A stretch of 64,000 nt of DNA from positions 806,001-870,000 of the forward strand of contig NZ_CP017147.1 of the NCBI RefSeq assembly GCF_001741865.1. The letters run 5' to 3'. Positions 17,328 through 25,175 of this stretch are shown in pieces (position 1 is the first letter of the stretch; every line of letters begins with the position of its first letter). A program made the translations under genes and the position numbers. The notes under the pieces are model-generated. The model worked only from the letters and a program-made list of their open reading frames with translations. It did no database searches and was not told where the DNA came from. The DNA is from Bosea vaviloviae. Lineage in GTDB: Bacteria > Pseudomonadota > Alphaproteobacteria > Rhizobiales > Beijerinckiaceae.

Positions 17328-18074
17328 ATGAATCGCAAGGACATCCTCGATCTGCCCTCGATGCCCCTGGCCGGGCCGAGCTATCCGGCCGGGCCCTATC
17401 GCTTCGTCGATCGCGAATACATGGTCATCAGCTACGAGACCGACCCCGAGGCGATCCGCCATCAATTGCCCGAGCCCTTGATGCCGCTGGCGACGCCGAT
17501 CGTCAGCTATGAATGGATCAAGATGCCCGATTCCTCCGGTTTCGGCAGCTACACCGAGAGCGGCATCGTCATTCCCTGCAAGTTCGGCGAGGAGGAGGTC
17601 TCCTTCGTCTCGCAGATGTATCTCGACGACGAACCGCCGATCGCGGCCGGCCGCGAGATCTGGGGCTTTCCCAAGAAATACGCCCATCCCAAGCTGGAGG
17701 TGGTCAAGGACACGCTCACCGGCACGCTCGAATATGCCGGCCAGCAGGTCGCCATGGGCACGATGGGCTACAAGCATGAGAGCCTGGCCGGCAATGGCGT
17801 CAGGACCACGGCGATGCTGACCAAGACGCAGGTCAACCTCAAGATCATCCCCGGCGTCGACGGCGAGCCCGAAATCTGCCAGCTCGTGGCGCTGAACCTC
17901 ACCGACATCACGGTGAAGGGCTCCTGGATCGGCCCCGGCCGTCTCCATCTGATCCCGCATGTCAACGCGCCGGTCGCCGACCTGCCGGTGCGAAAGGTGA
18001 TCGGCGCGCACCACTTCATCGCCGACCTCACCTTGCCCTTCGGCCGGAAGATCCATGACTACATGAAGGCATGA
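17328..18074 (+). CDS. adc: Acetoacetate decarboxylase
   Basis: A 248-residue enzyme that decarboxylates acetoacetate to acetone via a Schiff base. The catalytic lysine pair lies in GREIWGFPKKYAHP, the signature of the family, and length fits. The start is fixed by MNRKDILDLPSMPLAGPSY; upstream open frame overlaps the repeat and is rejected. Context after bdhA suggests disposal or use of acetoacetate from PHB breakdown. Some family members act on other keto acids, but the active-site motif here is the canonical one. Confidence 0.93.
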   Translation: MNRKDILDLPSMPLAGPSYPAGPYRFVDREYMVISYETDPEAIRHQLPEPLMPLATPIVSYEWIKMPDSSGFGSYTESGIVIPCKFGEEEVSFVSQMYLDDEPPIAAGREIWGFPKKYAHPKLEVVKDTLTGTLEYAGQQVAMGTMGYKHESLAGNGVRTTAMLTKTQVNLKIIPGVDGEPEICQLVALNLTDITVKGSWIGPGRLHLIPHVNAPVADLPVRKVIGAHHFIADLTLPFGRKIHDYMKA

Positions 18075-18165
18075 CGACATGAAGGGTTGAGGCGGACACA
18101 TCAAAGCCCGCATTCCCCGGCATGAGCGACATCCGACACGGTCGGAAACACGGGCGAGGCTGGGG

Positions 18166-19239
18166 ATGATGATATCCGGGACTGGTTTGTGTTCGGGCCT
18201 GAAACTGCTCGCGCTCGCTGCCGCCTTGTCTGCCTGCAAGCATGGCGACATCGTCATGAATGCCAGCGAGCCCGCCGTCGCTGCCGGAATCTATGCCTCG
18301 GCCATGGCTCCGGCCGTCAAGGAGCGGCCCCGCATCAGGGCCGCCGAGCAGAACATCCTCATCCTTACCAGCGGCGGCGCGGATGGCGCTTTCGGAGCCG
18401 GCGTCCTCACCGCCTGGTCGACCAGCGCCAAGCGACCGGTCTTCGACATCGTCGCCGGCGTCTCGACAGGAGCGCTGCAGGCGACGCCGGCCTTTCTCGG
18501 TTCGGATTGGGATGGTTTGCTGGAACGCGTCTACACCACGACGCGGACGCGCGACGTGTTTCGTTCGAACGGCCTGAAGACGCTGGTCGGCAGCGGCTAT
18601 TATGATCCGGCACCGCTGCACCGGCTGCTGACCGAACTCGTCACCGAAGAGATGCTCGACGCCGTAGCCGCCGCCCACAGGCAGGGCCGCAGGCTCTATG
18701 TCGCGACAACCGATATGACGGCGGGAAAATCGGTGCTCTGGGACATGGGCGCGATCGCGGCCTCGGGCGATGGCCGCAAGAACAGCTATATCGACGTTCT
18801 GATCGCCTCCGCTGCCGTTCCCGGCCTCGTCGAACCGGTGCGCGTGGTCGACCGGCAGCGCGGCACGCGCTCGCTGCATGGCGATGGCGGCGTCAAGGCG
18901 CCGGTTCCGCTCGAGCCCTTCATGCTCGACCCGCGTAAGGCCGTGCGGACGAATGTCTGGGTCGTCGCCAACGGCCATGTCAGCCGCGATGCCGCCTCCA
19001 ACAGCGAAGCGCGCACGACGCTGGCGCTGGCGCGCCGAGGCGTGTCGCAACTCCTGCGCCAATTGCTCTACAGCTCCGTCCGTGAAGCCGAAACCAGGAC
19101 ATTGCGGGCCGGCGCGCATTTCCGGCTGATCGCCCTGCCGGACAGCACCCCCGAAGCCGCCGACCCCTTCGTCTTCAATCCCGACGAAATGCGGGGCCTG
19201 TATGACAAGGGGCGCGAGCTCGGCTCGCAGATCTCGTAA
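18166..19239 (+). CDS. Patatin-like phospholipase, predicted lipoprotein
   Basis: A 357-residue protein. A lipoprotein signal ends in the lipobox LSAC (C24), so it is probably membrane-anchored outside the cytoplasm. It carries the patatin oxyanion loop SGGADGAFGAG (about 69-79), the nucleophile S100 in AGVSTGA, and the catalytic aspartate in HGDGGV. It is the second patatin within 4 kb but is not close in sequence to the first, which is soluble. Substrate unknown; phospholipase or other acyl hydrolase. Two adjacent ATGs (18166, 18169) are possible starts. Confidence 0.88.
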   Translation: MMISGTGLCSGLKLLALAAALSACKHGDIVMNASEPAVAAGIYASAMAPAVKERPRIRAAEQNILILTSGGADGAFGAGVLTAWSTSAKRPVFDIVAGVSTGALQATPAFLGSDWDGLLERVYTTTRTRDVFRSNGLKTLVGSGYYDPAPLHRLLTELVTEEMLDAVAAAHRQGRRLYVATTDMTAGKSVLWDMGAIAASGDGRKNSYIDVLIASAAVPGLVEPVRVVDRQRGTRSLHGDGGVKAPVPLEPFMLDPRKAVRTNVWVVANGHVSRDAASNSEARTTLALARRGVSQLLRQLLYSSVREAETRTLRAGAHFRLIALPDSTPEAADPFVFNPDEMRGLYDKGRELGSQIS

Positions 19240-19286
19240 ACCAGAGTGCTCTGGTCATGAGATTCGGGACAAGCCCGAGAATGACG
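19235..19286. repeat. Dispersed palindromic repeat, family B (copy 3)
   Basis: A short copy, ATCTCGTAAACCAG...GGTCATGAGATTCGGG, ending AGAATGACG. It overlaps the last codons of the patatin lipoprotein gene, so the repeat may have set that gene's C-terminus. Confidence 0.65.
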
Positions 19287-19294
19287 TGCAACCT

Positions 19295-20062
19295 TCACCC
19301 GCCCGGCAGGAACGCGACCCGCCCGTCCGCGCCCCGCACGGTCTCGATCGCGACGCCGTAGAGTTCTGCCAGCCGCTCCGGCGTCAGCATCGCGGCGGCT
19401 TTGCCCGTCGCGATCGCCTGCCCCTCGCGCAGCAGCATGACCCGGTCGGCATGGGCAAGCGCCTGGTTGGGATCATGGGTGGTGAAGAGCACGCCGAGTC
19501 CCTCCCTCGCGAGCTGCCTGATCTGGCTCATCACCTTGCCCTGATTGCCGAAATCGAGGCTCGCCGTCGGCTCGTCCAGGATGACATAGGCCGGCTCCTG
19601 CGCCAGCGCGCGGGCGATCAGCACGAGCTGGCGTTCGCCGCCCGAGATCTGCGTATAGGGGCGCTGCGCCAGCTTCGCGATGCCGAGCCGCTCCAGCATG
19701 GCCTGCGCGACCTCGCGGTCATGTCCGGACGGCGCGGCGAACACCCCGCCATGCGCGGTGCGCCCCATCAGCACCACCGAAAACACCGTGAAGGCGAAGG
19801 TGCCGGCATGGGCCTGGGGCACATAACCCAGCGCCCGCGCCCGCTGGTTGACCGAAAGCGCAGCCAGCGGCAGGCCGTCGAGCATCAGCGTTCCGCCTTG
19901 CGGTGGCAGCAGGCCGAGCAGGGTCTTGAGCAGCGTCGTCTTGCCGCCGCCATTGGGGCCGAGCAGCGCCAGGACCTCGCCGGCCTCCAGATCGAGTCCG
20001 ATATCGCGGCCGATCCGGCGCTCGCGATAGCCATAGGCGAGGTCGGCCGCGCTCAGGCTCAC
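19295..20062 (-). CDS. ABC transporter ATPase, FecE/BtuD type
   Basis: A 255-residue ATPase of the iron-siderophore/cobalamin/MolC class. Walker A is GPNGGGKTT, the Q-loop is in LGYVPQAHAG, the signature is ISGGERQLVLIARAL and Walker B is YVILDEPTASLD, followed by the TTHDPNQA switch. The GTG start overlaps the permease stop (GTGA), showing translational coupling. It is the last gene of the nine-gene run. BtuCD-type systems carry chelates but include MolBCA for molybdate/tungstate. The oxyanion genes upstream make that the likeliest cargo; this is inference. Confidence 0.9.
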   Translation of the reverse strand: MSLSAADLAYGYRERRIGRDIGLDLEAGEVLALLGPNGGGKTTLLKTLLGLLPPQGGTLMLDGLPLAALSVNQRARALGYVPQAHAGTFAFTVFSVVLMGRTAHGGVFAAPSGHDREVAQAMLERLGIAKLAQRPYTQISGGERQLVLIARALAQEPAYVILDEPTASLDFGNQGKVMSQIRQLAREGLGVLFTTHDPNQALAHADRVMLLREGQAIATGKAAAMLTPERLAELYGVAIETVRGADGRVAFLPGG

Positions 20063-21087
20063 GACCAGCCTCCGCGCGCCGAGGCCAGCAGCCAGATGAA
20101 GAAGGGCGTGCCGATGACGGCGGTGAGGATGCCGAGCGGCGTCTCGACCGGGGCAGCGGTGCGCGCCAACGTGTCGATGATCAGGAGATAGCCGCCGCCG
20201 AGGAGTGCCGCCGTCGGCAGGAGCTTGCCGAAATCGGGGCCGACCAGGAAGCGCGCCAGATGCGGCACGACGAGTCCGACCCAGCCGATGATGCCGGCTG
20301 CCGCCACGCTCGCCGCCGTCACCAGCGTCGCCGCCGCCACGATCGCGATGCGCAAGGGGCCGGTATTGAGCCCGAGCGCGCGCGCCTCCTCCTCCGGCAG
20401 CGACATCACATTCATCCGCCAGCGCAAGGCGACGAGCACGGCCGTGCCCAGCAGCACCGGGCCGAGCAGCGGGATGAGGTCCGGCTTGGCCGTGCCGGCG
20501 AGGCTGCCGAGCAGCCAGAAGGTCATGGCGGGCAGTTGGTTGTAAGGATCGGCCCAGTATTTCACCAGCCCGATGCCCGCCCCCAGGAGCGAGCCGACGA
20601 CGACCCCGGTCAGCACCAGAACCAGCACCGGATCGCCGCGCCGGATCGTCGAGCCGATCGCATAGACCGCGCCGACCGCCACCAGCCCGCCAATGAAGGC
20701 CGCGAGCTGGATCGCGAACAGCCCGAGCGAGAAATAGATTCCGACGACCGCCCCCAGCGCCGCGCCCGAGGACGCGCCCAGAATATCGGGCGAGACCAGC
20801 GGGTTGCGGAACAGCCCCTGGAAGGCCGTGCCCGCGACCGCCAGCGCCGCTCCGCAAAGCACGGCGGCGACCACGCGCGGCCCGCGAATATTCCAGATCA
20901 CGGCCTCGATCTGCGGCGACAGGCCCGAGGGCTGACCAATCAGCCCCGCCCAGACAAGCCGCGCCAGATCGGCGGGCCCGACGGGAAAGCGCCCGAGCCC
21001 GAAAGCGAGCAGCACCGCGACGCCGAGCAGGCCAAGCGCAAAGGCGTTTCCGCGAAGGGACGATGGCGGCACGGGATCAGCGCCCAT
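20059..21087 (-). CDS. ABC transporter permease, FecCD/BtuC family
   Basis: A 342-residue inner-membrane protein with about ten helices. It carries the FecCD landmarks: IWNIRGPRVVAAVLCGAALAV, then GTAFQGLFRNPLVSPDILGA and GLVVPHLARFLVGPDF. It pairs with the overlapping ATPase and with the binding protein that ends 24 nt upstream. The cargo is not readable from the sequence; molybdate/tungstate (MolB-like) is inferred from the operon. Iron-siderophore or cobalamin uptake is the standard alternative, but no TonB receptor is in the window. Confidence 0.9.
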   Translation of the reverse strand: MGADPVPPSSLRGNAFALGLLGVAVLLAFGLGRFPVGPADLARLVWAGLIGQPSGLSPQIEAVIWNIRGPRVVAAVLCGAALAVAGTAFQGLFRNPLVSPDILGASSGAALGAVVGIYFSLGLFAIQLAAFIGGLVAVGAVYAIGSTIRRGDPVLVLVLTGVVVGSLLGAGIGLVKYWADPYNQLPAMTFWLLGSLAGTAKPDLIPLLGPVLLGTAVLVALRWRMNVMSLPEEEARALGLNTGPLRIAIVAAATLVTAASVAAAGIIGWVGLVVPHLARFLVGPDFGKLLPTAALLGGGYLLIIDTLARTAAPVETPLGILTAVIGTPFFIWLLASARGGWS

Positions 21088-21111
21088 CCAGTCGGCGAGG
21101 AAGCACGCCCA

Positions 21112-22161
21112 TCACCTGTGTCCCGACAGGATCAGGTCGAGTTGCGCCTCGTTCGGCGTGACCTGATAGAACAGCGTGTGGAAGTCGCGCGCGATGGCGC
21201 GGATGTTCTCGGGGAACTGGGCCGGGTAGAGCAGCTTCGCCAGCCACCACAGGCCGACCATGCGGTTGACCGAGGGCGGGAAATCGACCCAGCCGAAGGG
21301 CAATTTCGGCGAGAGATGCACCCGCCCCGCCTTCACCGCCCGGATGCTCGCCCAGCCCGGATCCGTGTGCACGCTCACGGCAAAGCCGGTATCGACGGTG
21401 ACGATCACCTCCGGATCCCAAGCCATGACCTGTTCGAGCGAGACCTGCGCCAGGCCCGAACCTTGCGCCAAGCCGTTACCCGGCTGCTCGGCCGCGACAT
21501 TGCGCGCGCCCAGAAAGCTCAGCGTCTCCACATTGATCGAACCGCCCAGGCCGGTCTCAAGCCCGCGCGGCCCGCGCGCGTAATAGACCGAGGGGCGCCG
21601 TTCGGGGGGAAGCGTCGCGATGCGGCCCTTGATCACCGTCATGGCGGTCTCGCACCAGCGCGCCAGCGTCTCGGCCCGCTCCACGCGCCCGGTGAGCTGG
21701 CCGAGGATGCGATAGCTCGCAGGGATCGCCTCGAAGCGCCCGTCGAGCAGCGCATAGGGAATGCCGGTCTGGCTCTGCACGCGCTCGGCGAGTTCGACAT
21801 AGCTGCGCCCGGTCGAGCCGGCATCGACGATGAGGTCGGGCTTCAGCGTCAGCACCGCCTCCAGATTGGCGCTGTTGCCGCGCCCGGTGATGCGGCCGAT
21901 CTGCGGCTTGTTGCCGATATTCGGCAGCAGGAAGGGCAACTCCTCCGGCCCATTGGCGCGCGGCCAGCCCAGCAGCAGGTCCGGCGCCAGCGTGTAGAGC
22001 TGGATCGCGGCCGGCGGCCCGGCGGGGAAGACGCGCTCGACCTTGGCCGGTACCGCGATGTCGCGGCCGGCTCCATCGCGAATGGTCGCCGCCCAGGCCC
22101 CACGCGGAACCGCGAGCGTGGCAAGCCCGGCCAGAACCAGGCGGCGGTCAGGATGCGGCAT
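21112..22161 (-). CDS. ABC transporter substrate-binding protein, BtuF/FecB (TroA-like) fold
   Basis: A 349-residue periplasmic binding protein with a short signal (DRRLVLAGLATLAVPRGAWA). The class-III binding-protein pattern is visible: VERVFPAGPPAAIQLYTLAP, LEAVLTLKPDLIVDAG and VMAWDPEVIV. VYYARGPRGLETGLGGSIN near the middle probably lines the cleft. Its start overlaps the end of the TrmO-like gene by 14 bp, so the genes are tightly coupled. With FecCD permease and ATPase it makes a complete importer. The ligand is probably an oxyanion or metal chelate. Confidence 0.88.
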   Translation of the reverse strand: MPHPDRRLVLAGLATLAVPRGAWAATIRDGAGRDIAVPAKVERVFPAGPPAAIQLYTLAPDLLLGWPRANGPEELPFLLPNIGNKPQIGRITGRGNSANLEAVLTLKPDLIVDAGSTGRSYVELAERVQSQTGIPYALLDGRFEAIPASYRILGQLTGRVERAETLARWCETAMTVIKGRIATLPPERRPSVYYARGPRGLETGLGGSINVETLSFLGARNVAAEQPGNGLAQGSGLAQVSLEQVMAWDPEVIVTVDTGFAVSVHTDPGWASIRAVKAGRVHLSPKLPFGWVDFPPSVNRMVGLWWLAKLLYPAQFPENIRAIARDFHTLFYQVTPNEAQLDLILSGHR

Positions 22162-22627
22162 GGCGGTGCTCCTGCGCTGGCGACTGGGCGCAGCGATTCG
22201 GCTTCACATCGAGCAGGGGCGTGCCGTCGAGACAGTCGAGCCCGCGCACGATCAACGCGCCCTCCTCGACGCGCAGCAGCCGCACCCGCGACAGCGCGAT
22301 CGGATTGGGCCGCACCGGCGAGCGCAGGGCGAAGGTGCCGAGTGGCTCGGCCCCGCGCGGCGTCTGGGTCACGAGATCACGCCGCGCCTCATGCATCCAG
22401 TAGAGCAGGTCGAGATAAGCGAAGGCTGCGATCCCCATCAAGGCCGCATGCCAGGGCGCGTCGATCTCGACGCGGCATTCCGGACCGTTCTCGCTGTCGC
22501 CCTGGCGCGGACATTGGTCGCGCGTCGCGAAAGGCGTGCGGATCCGGCCGATGAAGACAAAATGCGCATCCTGCCTCTCGGGCAGGGGCGCGGATGTCTC
22601 GCCCGGTCGCGTCGCCTGCCAGTCCAT
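22148..22627 (-). CDS. TrmO/TsaA-like (UPF0066) protein
   Basis: A 159-residue beta-barrel protein of the UPF0066 family. E. coli TrmO uses SAM to N6-methylate threonylcarbamoyladenosine in tRNA. Visible motifs are FIGRIRTPF at the start, GLFALRSPxRPNPI-like GTFALRSPVRPNPIALSRV, and LDCLDGTPLLDVKP. It lacks the longer C-terminal domain of E. coli TrmO (about 235 residues). Its position, 15 nt after a ModA-like gene and overlapping a binding protein, suggests a job linked to metal or oxyanion supply rather than housekeeping tRNA modification. That role is inference. Confidence 0.85.
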   Translation of the reverse strand: MDWQATRPGETSAPLPERQDAHFVFIGRIRTPFATRDQCPRQGDSENGPECRVEIDAPWHAALMGIAAFAYLDLLYWMHEARRDLVTQTPRGAEPLGTFALRSPVRPNPIALSRVRLLRVEEGALIVRGLDCLDGTPLLDVKPNRCAQSPAQEHRHAAS

Positions 22628-22642
22628 CCGCGCTTGCTCCGT

Positions 22643-23407
22643 TCAGTTCGTGTCGCGCGGCAGGGTCGGCGCGGCGAAGCCATGCTTCGCCAGGATCTCC
22701 TGCCCGGCGCGCGAGAGGATGAACATGGCGAGCCGCCCGGCATTTGGCGAGGCCTCGGCCATCACGGTCAGGCCGTAATCGGCTCCCACCGACAACGCGG
22801 CCGGCAAGCGCACCGGCTGGAGGCCGGGCTGTTCCCGCGCGATCGCCGCGGTATTGGTGCGATAGGCCAGGAACAGATCGGCTGCGCCGGTCGCGAGCTT
22901 GTGACCGTAGACATTGACGCCGAAGGGCGCCGCGAGGCTCGCCGGCCCGCCGGTCAGTTGCAGCGCCTTGGCCTCCAGCGCCGCCTTCGCTCCGGCCTGC
23001 AGCACCTCGGCCCGAGCAAAAACCTGGAAGGCGTAGTCGCCGGACGGATCGGCCTTCGGTGTCGAAGTGCCGAGCTTGATCGCGGGATCGAGCATGCGTT
23101 CAAGCAGAGTCTCAGGAGAAACCTGAACCTCCGGCCGCGCGAACGCGCAAAGCTCGTTGCGCGCGAACAAGACGACCGGCCCCGCCAGCCCCGCTTTCGC
23201 CAGAGCTTCGGGATTGCCGAGATCGGCCGAGGCGAAGAGATCGGCCGCCTCGCCCTGGGCGATCCGCTCCTTCAGCAGGCCCGACGCGCCGCAGACGAGT
23301 TCGATCGCCTGTCCGGTCTTGGCTTCATACGCCGCCGCGACCTCGCCCAACGCCGCGCGCAGGCTGCCCGCTGCCAGGAGCCGGATCGGCGGAAGGGCCG
23401 CAGCCAT
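22643..23407 (-). CDS. ModA-like oxyanion-binding protein without signal peptide (copy 2)
   Basis: A 254-residue SBP_bac_11/ModA-type protein, similar throughout to the next gene upstream (shared VVLFARNE-C-FAR, LGTSTPKADPSGDYA, GADYGLTVM). It starts MAAALPPIRLLAAGSL, directly in the first strand of the domain, so there is no signal peptide. It lies in the same frame as the upstream copy: that copy's TGA, then two codons (CCG GCC), then this ATG. It could be made as a cytoplasmic protein, or exported only as the second half of a readthrough product. The TGA also prevents any longer in-frame start. Ligand probably molybdate or tungstate. Confidence 0.85.
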   Translation of the reverse strand: MAAALPPIRLLAAGSLRAALGEVAAAYEAKTGQAIELVCGASGLLKERIAQGEAADLFASADLGNPEALAKAGLAGPVVLFARNELCAFARPEVQVSPETLLERMLDPAIKLGTSTPKADPSGDYAFQVFARAEVLQAGAKAALEAKALQLTGGPASLAAPFGVNVYGHKLATGAADLFLAYRTNTAAIAREQPGLQPVRLPAALSVGADYGLTVMAEASPNAGRLAMFILSRAGQEILAKHGFAAPTLPRDTN

Positions 23408-23413
23408 GGCCGG

Positions 23414-24223
23414 TCAGCCCCCCTCGTGCGGCGCGATCGGAGCGGTGAAGCCGTGCTTGGCAAGGATGCGCTGCCCCTCGGGCGACAGGATGAACAGCGC
23501 CAGCCGGTAGGCATTGGTCGAGGCGCCGGTCATCACGGTCATCCCGTAATCGGCGCCCACGGCAAGCGCCGGCGGCAGCCTGACCATGCGCTGGCCCGGC
23601 TGTTCGCGCGCGATCGGCAAGGCATTGGTGCAATAGCCCAGGAAGAGATCGGCCGCCCCCGTCGCCAGCAAATGGCCCGTGCCGTTCCTGTCGGCTGGGG
23701 TCGGCGCGCTGTTGGCGCCGCCGACGAGCTGGAGCGCCTTGGTCTCCAGGGCCGCCTTGGCGCCGGGCTGCAGCGCCTCGGCCTTGGCGAAGATCTGCCA
23801 GGCATAATCACCGGACGGATCGGCCTTCGGCGTCGAGGTGCCGAGCTTGACCGCAGGGTCGAGCATGCGCGCCAGCAGCGTCTGCGTCGTCACCTCCAGC
23901 CCGGCGCGGGCAAAGGCACAGATCTCGTTGCGGGCGAAGAGCACGACGGGCCCGGCCTTGCCCTCCTGAGTCAGGGCGAGCGGGTGGCTCATATTGGCGG
24001 AAGCGAAGACCTCGGCCGCCTCGCCCTTGGACAGGTTTTCGCGCAACAGGCCGGAGGGTCCGAAGCGGGTCTTGACCGGCAGCTTGGCTGTCGCCTCAAA
24101 AGCCTGGGCGACCTCGGTCAGCGCATTGCGCAGGCTGCCGGCAGCGTGGAGCAGCACGAGTTGCTCGGCCTGCGCGACGGAGCAGGAGAGCCCGAACACG
24201 GCGGCAAGGATCAGGCGCCGCAT
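23414..24223 (-). CDS. ModA-like oxyanion-binding protein with signal peptide (copy 1)
   Basis: A 269-residue periplasmic protein with signal MRRLILAAVFGLSCSVAQA. ModA landmarks are HAAGSLRNALTEVAQAF, GEAAEVFASAN and KADPSGDYAW. It starts 4 nt after the tupA stop; a start nine codons earlier would overlap tupA and lengthen the n-region. No ModB/ModC genes adjoin it, so it may feed the TupBC or BtuCD-type translocator or act as a scavenger. Its 3' end is in frame with the second copy across a single TGA. Confidence 0.87.
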   Translation of the reverse strand: MRRLILAAVFGLSCSVAQAEQLVLLHAAGSLRNALTEVAQAFEATAKLPVKTRFGPSGLLRENLSKGEAAEVFASANMSHPLALTQEGKAGPVVLFARNEICAFARAGLEVTTQTLLARMLDPAVKLGTSTPKADPSGDYAWQIFAKAEALQPGAKAALETKALQLVGGANSAPTPADRNGTGHLLATGAADLFLGYCTNALPIAREQPGQRMVRLPPALAVGADYGMTVMTGASTNAYRLALFILSPEGQRILAKHGFTAPIAPHEGG

Positions 24224-24227
24224 CGAT

Positions 24228-25106
24228 TCAGGCGCCCGCCTGCGTCGCATTCGGGAAGAATAATTGCTGCCCGTCGATCTTGTACTCGGCGATCGCCTTC
24301 TGGCCTTCCGGGCTGATCAGCCAGTTCACGAAGGCCTGGCCGTCATTGACCTTCACATGCGGGTGCTTGGCCGGGTTCACCGCCATGACGCCGTATTGGT
24401 TGAACAGGCGCCGGTCGCCCTCGACCGCAATGGTGAGATCGCCGCGGTTCTTGAACGAGATCCAGGTGCCGCGATCCGCGAGCACATAGGCGCCCATCCC
24501 GCCGGCCGTGTTGAGCGCAGCCCCCATGCCCTGACCGACGTCGCGATACCAGGAGCCCTTCTTCTGATCGAGATCGATGCCCGCGACCTTCCAGAGCGCC
24601 AGTTCGGCGGAGTGGGTGCCGGATTTGTCGCCGCGCGAGACGAAGGGCACGCTTTTCTCCTGGATCGCCTTCAGCGCTGCGACGATGTCCTTCGTGCCGG
24701 CGACGCCGGCCGGGTCGCTTTTGGGGCCGATCAGGACGAAGTCGTTATACATCACCGGCTTGCGCTCGAGCGCGAAGCCCTCAGCCAGGAACTTCTCCTC
24801 CTGCGCCTTGGCGTGGACGAAGACGACATCGGCATCGCCGCGCCGCCCGGTGTCCAGCGCCTGGCCGGTGCCTTGCGACACCACCCGCACCTCAATGCCG
24901 GTCCTGGCCTGGAACAAGGGCAGGATATGCCCGAACAACCCGGAATCCTGCGTCGAGGTCGTCGAGGAGACGATGATGAAGCGCGCGCCCGCTGCTGCAG
25001 GGGCCGATGCCGCCGGCGGCGCGACTGTGGTCGTCTGGGCGAGCGCGAGGCCGGCAAAGGCGGCCGAGAAACCGGCAGCGAGCAAGAGGCGTCTGGTCCT
25101 GATCAT
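24228..25106 (-). CDS. tupA: Tungstate ABC transporter substrate-binding protein
   Basis: A 292-residue periplasmic protein with signal MIRTRRLLLAAGFSAAFAGL, followed by a Pro/Ala linker. It carries the TupA/WtpA-related motif SSTTSTQDSG that binds the oxyanion, then SQGTGQALDTGRRGDADVVF and VSRGDKSGTHSAE. These are typical of TupA, which binds tungstate very tightly. It lies downstream of tupB and tupC. The start at 25106 follows a duplicated AGGAGACGACC element that also makes a six-codon mini-ORF ending on this ATG. Tungstate is likely; molybdate cannot be ruled out. Confidence 0.9.
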   Translation of the reverse strand: MIRTRRLLLAAGFSAAFAGLALAQTTTVAPPAASAPAAAGARFIIVSSTTSTQDSGLFGHILPLFQARTGIEVRVVSQGTGQALDTGRRGDADVVFVHAKAQEEKFLAEGFALERKPVMYNDFVLIGPKSDPAGVAGTKDIVAALKAIQEKSVPFVSRGDKSGTHSAELALWKVAGIDLDQKKGSWYRDVGQGMGAALNTAGGMGAYVLADRGTWISFKNRGDLTIAVEGDRRLFNQYGVMAVNPAKHPHVKVNDGQAFVNWLISPEGQKAIAEYKIDGQQLFFPNATQAGA

Positions 25107-25134
25107 GGTCGTCTCCTCATCATGGTCGTCTCCT
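25103..25134 (-). promoter_or_regulatory. Duplicated ribosome-binding site and start region of tupA
   Basis: The 15-mer TCATGGTCGTCTCCT occurs at 25103-25117 and 25120-25134, giving two tandem AGGAGACGACCATGA blocks on the minus strand. The upstream ATG opens a six-codon frame (MMRRRP) whose TGA overlaps the tupA ATG. Confidence 0.8.
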
Positions 25135-25175
25135 GGAGTTTCTGGTTTTGGGAGCAATCGGTTTCTCCGAGCGTC

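Noticed and set aside
19295..20857. An extended ATPase start inside the FecCD permease gene
   Set aside because: The added residues come from the permease in another frame. The GTG at 20062 overlapping the permease stop is the natural start.
23408..23416. TGA as selenocysteine between the ModA-like copies
   Set aside because: No catalytic reason for selenocysteine, no visible SECIS hairpin after it, and an ATG follows two codons later.
20260..24316. Very long open frames antisense to the uptake operon
   Set aside because: They mirror high-GC coding sequence on the other strand, lack recognisable domains and ribosome sites, and have Arg/Asp/His-rich composition typical of shadow frames.
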